Part shown: positions 8,770-18,163 of the stretch, piece after piece | Layout of the letters: each line of letters opens with the position of its first letter | Position numbering within the stretch: position 1 is the first letter of the stretch | Assembly (NCBI GenBank): GCA_020635435.1 | Contig: JACJZU010000001.1 | Coordinates: forward strand, 992,001 to 1,056,000 | DNA length: 64,000 nucleotides | Reading direction: 5' to 3' | Source of the DNA: Flavobacteriales bacterium | GTDB taxonomy: Bacteria; Bacteroidota; Bacteroidia; NS11-12g; UBA9320 | The notes under the pieces: model-generated | Told to the model about the DNA's origin: nothing | Seen by the model: only the letters and a program-made list of their open reading frames with translations | Databases searched by the model: none | Translations under genes and position numbers: made by a program

Positions 8770-11700
8770 TTATTGCATAGTATAGCGCAACGATATTCCA
8801 AAGTTGGTAAGCGCCGTCGGGAAACTTTGAGAGGTTTTAGGTGTATTCACATTTCTCGTGAAGAAACAGCGCAAGTTCATGTTGTCGTTGATCTTGTAAT
8901 CGATCGTAGGTTTGATAGAGAGCATACGCGTACCTGCCTGCGCGGTGTTGGTGCCTAATTCAATGTCACGACGAACTGTAACCCCGTCTCTCACCGAGAA
9001 ATCAAATCGGAAGTTGAGGTCATTTTCAAGGAACACCCTGTCGCCCTTCCATTTAAATGGCAGGCGAACCTCTTTGGTGCGGTAACCAGCCCCGATCACC
9101 CATTCCTCGTTCCGTTGTTCGATCATTTGATAGGTGTGCATGAACAGCGTGATATTTTTGTCGCGTTTATACTCCAATTTGAGTGTCAAACCATTCTTCA
9201 TGGTAACATCCACTCCAAGAACCGGGGTCAATCGTTCTATAAGCGACACACCTTGTTGGAAGGTGTACCTTGTGAGTAGGTTACGCCCTTCCAGAAGGGA
9301 ATCCCCTCCGTAATTGAGGGTTGAAACGTAGCTGTTGTAATTAAGTGTTGAGTTGTACGCATGTGAGAGGCTGATATTGGTGAAATACTCGTCGAGGTTG
9401 AAAAGATCTTTCAGGCCATTATAGCTTATACGCCAGGATGGGATCGGCAATCTCTTGAACGGATCGAGGGCGATCGATTTAGGATCCTTGCCCCCATAAG
9501 CTGCGAGGAAGGAATAGAGCATCACATCCTGATGGGTGTTTCCAAAACCCTTTGCATTGCCTGTAGTTTCATCGATCACACCCAAAGAGTCCCTGAAACG
9601 CGTATTGGCACCTTCCACAAACTCCTGTTGTTGAAGGCGGGTTGAAAGGGTTTGACGGAAGTCTTTGAAATTATTGAAGGCTTCACTGTTATAGTCTGCA
9701 TCGAGCTTGTCAAAAGCGGATGGCCAGGACCAGAATGAGATGCTGTATTGTCCCATTTCCTGAAGCCCGAGGTCCACGAAACGCATGCTATCCGGATCGT
9801 ATCTGAAGTTGGAAGAGACGGTACTCGAGGTTCGTTGTTCAACATTCAATGATATCCTGAAATCCTTGATCGGTTCAAAGGTTGCTTTACCGGAAACCGT
9901 GGTGCTCTTCAACTCCATGAACCGGTTGTTTTGAAGGGTGTCGCCGGATAGGAATCCGTTTCTTGCCAGGTCGTATCTCAGTTCAGGGTTCTGGAAGCCC
10001 ATAATGAACGGCCAGGTTGGTGTTTGGACACCGAAATTCCTGCCCAGATACTGGATATCCTGGTTGAAGCCCGGAAGCGTAGTACCATTGGTTTGAGTGA
10101 TCGTGAATTGGGCTTGTTTGGTCATCATTAGGAACTGGCCCATAAAACGTCCGAACGACGTAGGTTCCCATTCTTTCTTTTTGGCGGCGGGATCTTCAGA
10201 CTCCTCTTTGGATTTCTTCTTTTTATCCTTTGGAGGAGGAGCGCTCAGTTTTCGCAAAACCTTGAATTTGTTATAGAAGGAACTGAAATTCAGATTGGTA
10301 TTCAGGTTCATTGTTTGACCATTCTGAATGGTATTACCGATACCGGCAACGGCTGGGGGTGCTGTGGTCCAGCTGTAATTCCCGGAGTACTTGGCGGATG
10401 CTGTGATCCAGTTCAGGGATTTGATCTTGGAGAACGGAACGGTATAATTCAGGTTCATCACCTGATTGAAATCCCGCATGGTTCCCAGGTTATAGAAGTT
10501 CGTACGGATGGTATCGCGCTTGGCTTCGGTATCGATAGGGCCATAGGGCTCTTCTACCCAGGCATTGGTGGTAGCGTTGTAGTCGAATTTCAGGTTCTTG
10601 GTGAAATTCCAGCGCAGGCCGTAGATCCTATTAAATGTGAACGACTTATCGTAGAATCGGGGAACAATTGCTTTGAAATCGTCGTTACTTCGATTCTGGA
10701 GTTCGCCATAGCGCCGATCTACGTCAAACCTGAAATTGAGGCTATTGGGAACGAAGTTGAAGTTGAAATCCCGGATCAGTGCGAGGTTCTTGTTCTTAAC
10801 AGATTTCTTGAAAGGTTCCCAGGGTTTTGGATTGGTTGAGAAGTTATATCCCACGCTTGCCCGGTGTGTGAGTATGGTGTTTTCCTGAACGATCTGATTT
10901 CGGCGGAAGACCTTCGAATAGGAATAACTGAAATTGAAGTTCTCGATATCCCAAATCATGGGCTTGGCACTCCCCGTTCGGTTTTTCTTGACGTTGGTGA
11001 AGTTGAGGCTGTAGCGATTGCTGTAGTCCTGACTGGTTTCCTTGATCTCGCGCCGGGCTGCTTCGTCGGGTGCAAAACGTACCGCCTGATCGTAGAGCAC
11101 ATCCGGGTTCAACGGGTAGAATTTGGGATTGATGAATTGCTCTGTCCAGCCAATGAACATTGGGATCGTGATTCCCGATTTCTGCGGGAAGAACTTGCCC
11201 AGTTCCATGTTTGCAGAGATATCATATTGGAAGGTTTGTTCGAGATTCCGTTCGTTGAGTTTTTTATCGATGGCACCAAAGCCGATGCTTTGGTAAGTAG
11301 CCGACGCATTGAGTTTGGCAAAGTCGGCCAACTTGGTGACCATACGTGCATTGGCGGCCCAGCCACCGCCGTTGGCGATACCTGTAACCCGTAATTCGTT
11401 GAACCAGACTTCTCCGCACAAATTGTCGAACACGTCGTTCTGTCGGGGATTAATTATACCCAGCATCATGGAGCGTACCTGGCTGAGATCGGGCAGACCT
11501 ACGACGCGGATTATTCCCCGTCCATAGGGCTTTTCGTACGTGGCAACATCACTGCCTGTTCGCTCAGTTCGTTCGAGCTTAAGGTCGTAGAGTTTTTGCA
11601 GCTCGAGCTCCATATAGTTGTTGCTGGGCCATATCTCATCCTGAATAATTGCGCCATACGGAGTGATCTGCAGAGGGATCTCGTATTGGTAATAATTCTG

Positions 11701-14700
11701 TTCAAGGTCGGTTCCGATACGTATGAAGGCCCATAGGTCGCCATTCTCAAGTTCTTCACCTTCGGCATGTACGAACATTTTCAGGTATTCGTAGTTTCGG
11801 ATATCGATCTCCGAAACTTTGAAAGCTCCACGTGCATCGCCATCTTTCAGATTACAAACACGCAGGGAAAGCGACTGCTCGTTCTGTTGAACTGTTTGTG
11901 GTTGTGTAGGATCGAGTTCCCGGGAAATGCCTGGTGGTTCCCTGTAGATCACCGGTTTTCTGCGGCTGTTTTCCTCGATGTTCACGGTAGATACTATGAA
12001 CTCGGTATCGTCATCCGGATCCTGTGGCACACCGATGGTTGGGGGAGATTTAAGACTTCGGGTATATCGACGCCAATCGGCGCGAACCATTTGCAACTGA
12101 ACTACGCGAAGTACCACTGAATCTTCAAAACCGGTCATGAACATACGCATGAATCGGATGGATTTGAAGTTCTGAATCCCACCAAACCGCTGCTGGTACT
12201 CCCTTACGGGTATCTTCAGCTGGTAGTAGGTAATGCTATCCGGTTTGGCTCCCTCGTCATCCCGTTGTGCCCAAACAGTGACGGCATCGGCAACGAAACC
12301 GTTTCCTACGCGCAGATCCTCGGCACTCAGATCGATCCGGTACTGGAAATACTCTTCACTGAGATTGAGTGTGTTATCTCCGTTGATGTCCTCGTCATTC
12401 GGACGAACGGTGGCCGATTTCGGCGTTTGATCGGACAGGCGGTCGGTAGTTGAGTTATTCTCCAGATTATTATACCATCGGTAACGTTCGATGATCGAGG
12501 CCTGCCGATTGTCGTACTCCTCGTCGCGATAGAAAATATAGTTATCGGTTGAGGGATCTTGTTCGGCGATACGGTATGCATCGGAATTCTGCCCCACCCT
12601 GGCAGCGAGTTCCGTAAGATAAGAATTGTAAAACGCGCGTTCTTCGGCATCATTCATACCGTCGAGTCCAACGTCCTGTCGTGGCCGGGTAGCCGGGTCG
12701 TTGTCAAAAGCTTTATTGATGGGCTCTACTCGGCCAATGATGGCAAGTGCCGTAGTGTCCACCGGGTCGGGACTACCCGGCCGTGGCAGGGCGTTTTCCA
12801 TGGATCGTCTGCGGTCGGGGAGCACATCTTCTGAAACGGAACCCAAATTGATATACAGCTGTCCTTTATTCTTTACCGGGCTATTCTCATACTTCTCATA
12901 CACGAAAGGATCCATGATCCACATTTCGATATAATCGATGTTGGCAGCTTCGAAGTCGGTAGTTTCTATTCGTCGCATGATACCGGCCCATTTCGTTTCC
13001 GGATTGGCCAGTGTACCATCGGGGTTGACTTCGTTGGTGTTGAAGTTATAGGGACCTTTCTGATCAGGTCGGTAAACCAGGTCGAGCGTTGGGATCGTTT
13101 GGGGAACGCCCTGAGGCAGTTCTTTTTCCGGGAAAACTTCATCTACGGTGAGATTCCGAACAAAGTGTCCGGACCTTTGCAAGGGGTCGTTTTTGAGGTG
13201 ATCGGGTGTTCGACTTTGGCTGGTCTGCAGTACCGGATCCAGGGTATACCAGGCCAGAGATGCTCGGCGCTTGTTGCTTTCGGCCAGATCGGTAAGTGCT
13301 TCCGGAAATAGGGTTGGTTGGTTCTGTGGCACGGAGGCCAGGCTCCAGTTCGACCACAATTTCAGATCGTATGGGGTTTCAGCCCCTTCAAAGTCATCTA
13401 CGAAGGAGGTTCCGCGTTCCGCCTGTCCGATACTTCGTGGTTTATGAGGAATCAGATGTGCAAATTCCCAATTCAGGTTAAAGTCGGAAACTTCTTTGGT
13501 TTCGATAAAGGGCATTTTATCGACCAGACGTGTGAGCCATCTCGATTTGGTAGAGTAGGCACCATCCACACCCCAGATCGTATTCAACAGAGGTTCTTCG
13601 CCGATATTGGTTTTTGGGGTAAGAGGGCGTTCGGTAAGGTTGAGGATGGTTCCACCCAGAACGAGTTTATCGGAGACCTTGTAATCGAAGCGATTTCCGA
13701 CCAAACTTTTTTGTTGGATATTGAATAATGTATTGCTCTCACAACTTGCCTTGATGGTTCCCCCAGAAGAGATCACACCTTCGTTGATGATCGTTACCAA
13801 ACCGATCGTGTAATCCACGATGTAGTCGGTTCCTTCCGAAAGCATACTTCCATTGGCTGTAACACGCACCGATCCGCGTGGGATGTTGAAACACTGCAAA
13901 CGGATCTGGTTGCTGCTCGTTCCCTTGTAGCTTCCTCGCAGGAAGAACTTATTGTGAAGCACGTCCTGTTCAGCATCCCAGCGGGTTGAATCGTAAAGGA
14001 CATCGAATACGTAGTAATTGGCCGTTCGGCTCTCCGGATCGCGGAACTTGGTTCTCAGGAAGTCACCGAATGGTTCGCGCATGGGGAAAATGATCCGGCC
14101 TTGTTGTGATTGGATCGTGATGCCCTCAATGATATCAAAGAGACCGTCCGGTTTGGCTTCAAGTTGACGGTTCATCTTATCCAGGTTGAATACCTGATTC
14201 AATGGTCGGTCTTTCAGACCGGTCTCGCTGGCATCAACCGGAAGGTATCCGAGGTCGCCCCCTCCTTTATCATCTGCATAGACCAGATTGAAATTGAATT
14301 CATCGGTTTGCATATTGAAAGCGCCGAGGGAGTAAATATTCTTCATCATCAAATTCCAGGTTGGCAGGTTGGTTTTGATGATGGTTGATTTCAACATCTT
14401 AACGATGAGCGTACCGATATTTTGAGAAGTTGGTGGTTTGTCGCGGGCGAATTCCCCAACTTGATAAACACGGCCGTTATAGCTGTATTCGTACGCCACA
14501 GCGAGCACTTCGTCGGTGTTAAGTGCTTGATTCAAAGATATGTAACCAAGACGCTCGTTGAAGGTGAACTCGGTTGGTTTCAATTGTCGGGCGTTGTTCA
14601 GAGCCACATATTCCGCACCGGCGGGAACGAGATTGGCCGCATCCCGGGCATCGGGTAGCTGACGTATGGCATCGTAGAGGGAGTTCACTCTGTTGTCGGG

Positions 14701-15837
14701 ATACTCCTGCGCAAACGATTGCCGCCATTTCTGGTTGTAGGGCCTGGGTTCTCCAAGGTCCATCAAGGCCACCAGGTTTCCGGTATTGCTGAAATTATTG
14801 GCACGGTTGGTAACCCAAACCTCGATGTAGTTCACCAGAACATTGGATTGAACAAGGGGTAGATTGGCCAGGGCACGGTCGTAATTGTCGGCAAAGTACT
14901 GACCAATGAAAAAGTGCTTATTCACGTCGTAATCGTGCGCCTGTACATTGAATTTGGTGACCTGTGCGCCATTATTAACCTCCGTTTCGCGTGTTTCCCC
15001 TTTTTGTTGGGTCGCGATAGTGGTCATGGTAAGGCGTCCGAACTGTAATTGAGTCTTCACCCCAAATAAGCTCTGACCACCCTGGATCAAACTACCGTTG
15101 AGCGGGAGGCTCACATTACCCAATTCGATCGATTTGAGGATGTCGTCTTCCTTCCCTTGCCAGTCCAGTTTCATCTGGTTCTCAAATTCGAAGGTGGCTT
15201 CGGTATTGTAGGTTGAATTGATCTTCATGCGGTCTCCGATCTGCCCGGTCACGTTCACCTGCATTTTGAGATCGAAGTCGAAATTGGAATTCTTTTGCTG
15301 ACGCCGTGTGAAGTTCGGGTTCTCAACGTTGTTGATACTTCCGCCGAATAGGATCTCGGCAGAACCGCTGGGCCGAATATCGATGATCCCGTTTCCGAAG
15401 ATATCGTCAATAATGTCCGGGGTTGGGAATAGATCGGGCAAACCACTGCTTCGCACAAAATTGGTGGCTTCGGCTTTTTGGCGGAAATAGCTCCTGTTCT
15501 GTGATGCACGCTCGTCCTTTACATAGTCTTCGAAAGACTTGGAGTAGGGCGAACCGATGCGGGTTTTATTGGCACCGGAAACACGTTGAAAATCGTAAGT
15601 ATTGTTCTCCGGGTCGTAGCGAACCTCTGAATCAAAGACCGATGGGTCCTTGAAATCGAATTGACGGGGTTTTCCCCATTCGTATGTTTTGCGATCCCGG
15701 ATCGGGTAACGGAGAGAGTCTGAACCGCTCGATTTTTCCGCACCTGTTTGCGCAAGCACCACAGGTGAGAAACCAAAGATGCAAGCAAAAACACCAAGGG
15801 CCGCTACTACGAAATACGCTTTAAAAAAGATTCTCAA
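8770..15837 (-). CDS. sprA: SprA, outer-membrane translocon of the type IX secretion system
   Basis: A 2355-residue protein whose length, signal peptide and end-to-end character match SprA/Sov, the giant single-chain beta-barrel through which T9SS substrates cross the outer membrane. The signal peptide (~1-30) ends in LAQ. The N-terminal third contains two copies of the SprA_N-type region and the C-terminal half is barrel-like with alternating aromatic strands. A Lys/Glu-rich insertion (KDKKKKSKEESEDP) interrupts the late part. The start is TTG at 15837: an in-frame stop lies two codons upstream and no ATG occurs before the signal peptide. ruvA lies 98 bp upstream on the same strand. The sorting-domain proteins in this window are its expected substrates. 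Confidence 0.95.
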   Translation of the reverse strand: MRIFFKAYFVVAALGVFACIFGFSPVVLAQTGAEKSSGSDSLRYPIRDRKTYEWGKPRQFDFKDPSVFDSEVRYDPENNTYDFQRVSGANKTRIGSPYSKSFEDYVKDERASQNRSYFRQKAEATNFVRSSGLPDLFPTPDIIDDIFGNGIIDIRPSGSAEILFGGSINNVENPNFTRRQQKNSNFDFDLKMQVNVTGQIGDRMKINSTYNTEATFEFENQMKLDWQGKEDDILKSIELGNVSLPLNGSLIQGGQSLFGVKTQLQFGRLTMTTIATQQKGETRETEVNNGAQVTKFNVQAHDYDVNKHFFIGQYFADNYDRALANLPLVQSNVLVNYIEVWVTNRANNFSNTGNLVALMDLGEPRPYNQKWRQSFAQEYPDNRVNSLYDAIRQLPDARDAANLVPAGAEYVALNNARQLKPTEFTFNERLGYISLNQALNTDEVLAVAYEYSYNGRVYQVGEFARDKPPTSQNIGTLIVKMLKSTIIKTNLPTWNLMMKNIYSLGAFNMQTDEFNFNLVYADDKGGGDLGYLPVDASETGLKDRPLNQVFNLDKMNRQLEAKPDGLFDIIEGITIQSQQGRIIFPMREPFGDFLRTKFRDPESRTANYYVFDVLYDSTRWDAEQDVLHNKFFLRGSYKGTSSNQIRLQCFNIPRGSVRVTANGSMLSEGTDYIVDYTIGLVTIINEGVISSGGTIKASCESNTLFNIQQKSLVGNRFDYKVSDKLVLGGTILNLTERPLTPKTNIGEEPLLNTIWGVDGAYSTKSRWLTRLVDKMPFIETKEVSDFNLNWEFAHLIPHKPRSIGQAERGTSFVDDFEGAETPYDLKLWSNWSLASVPQNQPTLFPEALTDLAESNKRRASLAWYTLDPVLQTSQSRTPDHLKNDPLQRSGHFVRNLTVDEVFPEKELPQGVPQTIPTLDLVYRPDQKGPYNFNTNEVNPDGTLANPETKWAGIMRRIETTDFEAANIDYIEMWIMDPFVYEKYENSPVKNKGQLYINLGSVSEDVLPDRRRSMENALPRPGSPDPVDTTALAIIGRVEPINKAFDNDPATRPRQDVGLDGMNDAEERAFYNSYLTELAARVGQNSDAYRIAEQDPSTDNYIFYRDEEYDNRQASIIERYRWYNNLENNSTTDRLSDQTPKSATVRPNDEDINGDNTLNLSEEYFQYRIDLSAEDLRVGNGFVADAVTVWAQRDDEGAKPDSITYYQLKIPVREYQQRFGGIQNFKSIRFMRMFMTGFEDSVVLRVVQLQMVRADWRRYTRSLKSPPTIGVPQDPDDDTEFIVSTVNIEENSRRKPVIYREPPGISRELDPTQPQTVQQNEQSLSLRVCNLKDGDARGAFKVSEIDIRNYEYLKMFVHAEGEELENGDLWAFIRIGTDLEQNYYQYEIPLQITPYGAIIQDEIWPSNNYMELELQKLYDLKLERTERTGSDVATYEKPYGRGIIRVVGLPDLSQVRSMMLGIINPRQNDVFDNLCGEVWFNELRVTGIANGGGWAANARMVTKLADFAKLNASATYQSIGFGAIDKKLNERNLEQTFQYDISANMELGKFFPQKSGITIPMFIGWTEQFINPKFYPLNPDVLYDQAVRFAPDEAARREIKETSQDYSNRYSLNFTNVKKNRTGSAKPMIWDIENFNFSYSYSKVFRRNQIVQENTILTHRASVGYNFSTNPKPWEPFKKSVKNKNLALIRDFNFNFVPNSLNFRFDVDRRYGELQNRSNDDFKAIVPRFYDKSFTFNRIYGLRWNFTKNLKFDYNATTNAWVEEPYGPIDTEAKRDTIRTNFYNLGTMRDFNQVMNLNYTVPFSKIKSLNWITASAKYSGNYSWTTAPPAVAGIGNTIQNGQTMNLNTNLNFSSFYNKFKVLRKLSAPPPKDKKKKSKEESEDPAAKKKEWEPTSFGRFMGQFLMMTKQAQFTITQTNGTTLPGFNQDIQYLGRNFGVQTPTWPFIMGFQNPELRYDLARNGFLSGDTLQNNRFMELKSTTVSGKATFEPIKDFRISLNVEQRTSSTVSSNFRYDPDSMRFVDLGLQEMGQYSISFWSWPSAFDKLDADYNSEAFNNFKDFRQTLSTRLQQQEFVEGANTRFRDSLGVIDETTGNAKGFGNTHQDVMLYSFLAAYGGKDPKSIALDPFKRLPIPSWRISYNGLKDLFNLDEYFTNISLSHAYNSTLNYNSYVSTLNYGGDSLLEGRNLLTRYTFQQGVSLIERLTPVLGVDVTMKNGLTLKLEYKRDKNITLFMHTYQMIEQRNEEWVIGAGYRTKEVRLPFKWKGDRVFLENDLNFRFDFSVRDGVTVRRDIELGTNTAQAGTRMLSIKPTIDYKINDNMNLRCFFTRNVNTPKTSQSFPTALTNFGISLRYTMQ

Positions 15838-15935
15838 TTCTTAAACTCTTATGGTAAAGACCGAACTTTTTACAATTCGTTTAGTCGGGTAGCACTCTTT
15901 CCTATAGGCGTCTTTTCGTATGAAGGGTTGCAAAA

Positions 15936-16517
15936 TTATAATAATTTCAGGGATTTCTTGATCAGCTCCTCGGTTCCGGTCACGTCCGGATCATTCTTTC
16001 GAACGGCAGAAAGGGCTTTTTCTGCTGCCGCTCGTGCGAAACCTAAAGCCATCAAGGCGTCCAGGGCCTCCTGAACCTGTCCCATTACACCTCCGCCGAC
16101 AAGTGCGCCTTCGCCTAGTTTGCTGAACTTATCCTGAAGTTCAATGATCATCCGTTGTGCTGCTTTGGGCCCGATGCCTTTAATCGACTTGAGTAACGGC
16201 ACGTTCGCATTCAATATTGCCGATACAAACTCCTTGTGATCCAATGATGATAACACCATTCGGGCAGTTGCATGCCCAATCCCGCTGATAGCAATGAGGT
16301 TCAGGTATACGTTGCGTTCTTCCCGTTCGTAAAAGCCATAAAGGGTATGACTATCCTCCTTGATCGCAAGGTGTGTGAGCAACCGAAGCTGGGTTTTACC
16401 TTGAATGCGCTCGAATGTGGGTAGGGTTATATGTATATGATATCCGATCCCATTGGCGTTTAAAACAACATGAGTGGGGGATATTTCTTCAACCTTTCCT
16501 TCAACAAATTCAATCAT
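15936..16517 (-). CDS. ruvA: RuvA, Holliday junction branch-migration protein
   Basis: A 193-residue protein of normal RuvA length. RuvA tetramers bind Holliday junctions and load the RuvB helicase during recombination and repair. The N-terminal OB-fold (MIEFVEGKVEEI...) is followed by two helix-hairpin-helix motifs, SGIGHATARMVL and KGIGPKAAQRMI, and a C-terminal domain III (EALDALMALGFARAAAEKAL) that contacts RuvB. It is transcribed toward sprA and divergently from the gene at 16625. Confidence 0.95.
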   Translation of the reverse strand: MIEFVEGKVEEISPTHVVLNANGIGYHIHITLPTFERIQGKTQLRLLTHLAIKEDSHTLYGFYEREERNVYLNLIAISGIGHATARMVLSSLDHKEFVSAILNANVPLLKSIKGIGPKAAQRMIIELQDKFSKLGEGALVGGGVMGQVQEALDALMALGFARAAAEKALSAVRKNDPDVTGTEELIKKSLKLL

Positions 16518-16624
16518 GGAGATTCGTGGTATTCAAATTATTTGCGGAAACTACAAAATATCCTGAGTTTGTTGGGCAATATTCAGCTCTATACCTTCTT
16601 TTTGTACGCACAGATGATCACAAC

Positions 16625-18121
16625 ATGAGAAAAGCACTTCTAATTCTACTATTAAGTCATTTTTCTTTCAGCACAATAGGCCAGGTTGAGCGTATGGAAC
16701 GGATCGAGATCGATCTGAAGGATGAGTTTTATGTAAAGGGTCTGTACAACTTCGGGGAAAATGGCGTCGTGCTCTCTGCTGTTGAAGATCTCAAGAAAAG
16801 TGCCCGGGATCCGAAGCGGATGTACATCTTCTACGACAACAATCTCCGGGAGTTGGAATCCATAGAGGTCGATCTGGATTTTCGCCGGAAACTCATGATC
16901 AGTGAAGAAGGCGAGAAGGCGATCAATACGTTCTATTACGACAGTCGAAAAGGGAACTATACGGTGGTACGGATCGACCCTGTGAGCACATCCCGAAAGG
17001 AATTTGAAGGGGTGATGCCGGGAAAATTATCGATCAATGGCTTCAAGGTAATAGGAGATATTGCCGTGGTTTATGCGGCAATCAAACGCAAGAAGTTCTT
17101 TTTCGTGCTCGACCTGCAGCAGGGAGAATACCGGCAGATCGAATTCAAGAAGAAACGACCGGGCAATTCCATCATTATGATCGATATGCAAACCTTACCC
17201 GGAGAGGAAGAAGTGAGTTTAACCGTTCAGGAATATCAGAAGAAACTGATGTTGAGCACGAAAGTGTACCTTATCAACAGGAAAGGGGAGGTATCCGATG
17301 CCTATGAACTCGATGCCGGGAAATGGAATATCGTAGACGCAACTCCGACCCGTATCAATGAGAACCGGATCATTATTGCCGGTACCTATTCTGAAATGAA
17401 GGCGAGTGGAGCAGCAGGATTGTTCATGACGGCTTTTGACGGGGAGCAGCAACAATACTTCAACACGTACAACTTCACCGACTATGAAGATTTCTTCAGC
17501 TACATGTCGAAACGCGGACAGGATAAAATGGAGAAGAAGATCGAGAAGAAGAAGCGGAAGGGAAAGGAAGTGAATCTGCAGGTCCGGATGGCGCTGCACA
17601 ATATACAGCAGGCAGGGGGCTATTACTATGTGCTTGGGGAGGCCTTCTACCCGACATATCGCACGGAAACTACAACCACTTATGTCAATGGACGTCCCAC
17701 AACTACCACTGTTACGGTATTCGACGGATATCAATACACCCACGCCGTATTGAGCAGTTTTAACGCAGAAGGTGAAAAGCTTCAGGATCATATTTTCGAG
17801 ATGTGGCCATTTCAAAAACCATTCTACGTGAAGCGCTTCATTGAGCTGAATGTGAACGATGACCTGATCAAAATGGCATTTGTTGACGGTAGTACCCTGA
17901 AAACACGGGTGCTGGACGAAGGGGATCTGGTTGAGGAGGCCGATGTAGAGTTACTGAGCGAAAATTCGAACGACAAGGTACGGGCGAGTACGGGAACGGT
18001 GGAGCACTTCTACGGGAATAGTTTCATCAGTTACGGTTCTCAGAACATCAAGAATAAGGGAGACCGCGATGTGAAACGAAAACGGAATGTCTTCTTCATG
18101 CAGAAGATCATTATTCCCTAG
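16625..18121 (+). CDS. exported protein of unknown function
   Basis: A 498-residue protein I do not recognise. The frame is open upstream to 16415, but ATG 16625 is the sensible start because it gives a classical signal peptide (MRKALLILLLSHFSFSTIGQ) and avoids overlap with ruvA. The mature part is rich in beta-prone segments, has a Lys-rich patch near residue 305 (MEKKIEKKKRKGKE), and contains a Thr-rich stretch TETTTTYVNGRPTTTTVTVF. No sorting domain or lipobox is visible, so it is probably periplasmic. It ends 42 bp before metG. Confidence 0.7.
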   Translation: MRKALLILLLSHFSFSTIGQVERMERIEIDLKDEFYVKGLYNFGENGVVLSAVEDLKKSARDPKRMYIFYDNNLRELESIEVDLDFRRKLMISEEGEKAINTFYYDSRKGNYTVVRIDPVSTSRKEFEGVMPGKLSINGFKVIGDIAVVYAAIKRKKFFFVLDLQQGEYRQIEFKKKRPGNSIIMIDMQTLPGEEEVSLTVQEYQKKLMLSTKVYLINRKGEVSDAYELDAGKWNIVDATPTRINENRIIIAGTYSEMKASGAAGLFMTAFDGEQQQYFNTYNFTDYEDFFSYMSKRGQDKMEKKIEKKKRKGKEVNLQVRMALHNIQQAGGYYYVLGEAFYPTYRTETTTTYVNGRPTTTTVTVFDGYQYTHAVLSSFNAEGEKLQDHIFEMWPFQKPFYVKRFIELNVNDDLIKMAFVDGSTLKTRVLDEGDLVEEADVELLSENSNDKVRASTGTVEHFYGNSFISYGSQNIKNKGDRDVKRKRNVFFMQKIIIP

Positions 18122-18150
18122 ATAGGAACTCCGCGGGCTTACTGAGGTTG

Positions 18151-18158
18151 TATTTTTG
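18151..18158 (+). promoter_or_regulatory. Bacteroidota -7 box (TATTTTTG) of metG
   Basis: TATTTTTG matches TAnnTTTG and ends 5 nt before the metG ATG. The transcription start would fall at or next to the start codon, predicting a leaderless or nearly leaderless mRNA. No clear TTG -33 box is seen at the usual distance. Confidence 0.45.
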
Positions 18159-18163
18159 CAGCC

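Noticed and set aside
16415..16624. A longer N terminus for the gene at 16625
   Set aside because: It would overlap ruvA antisense by 100 bp and place a signal peptide 70 residues inside the protein.
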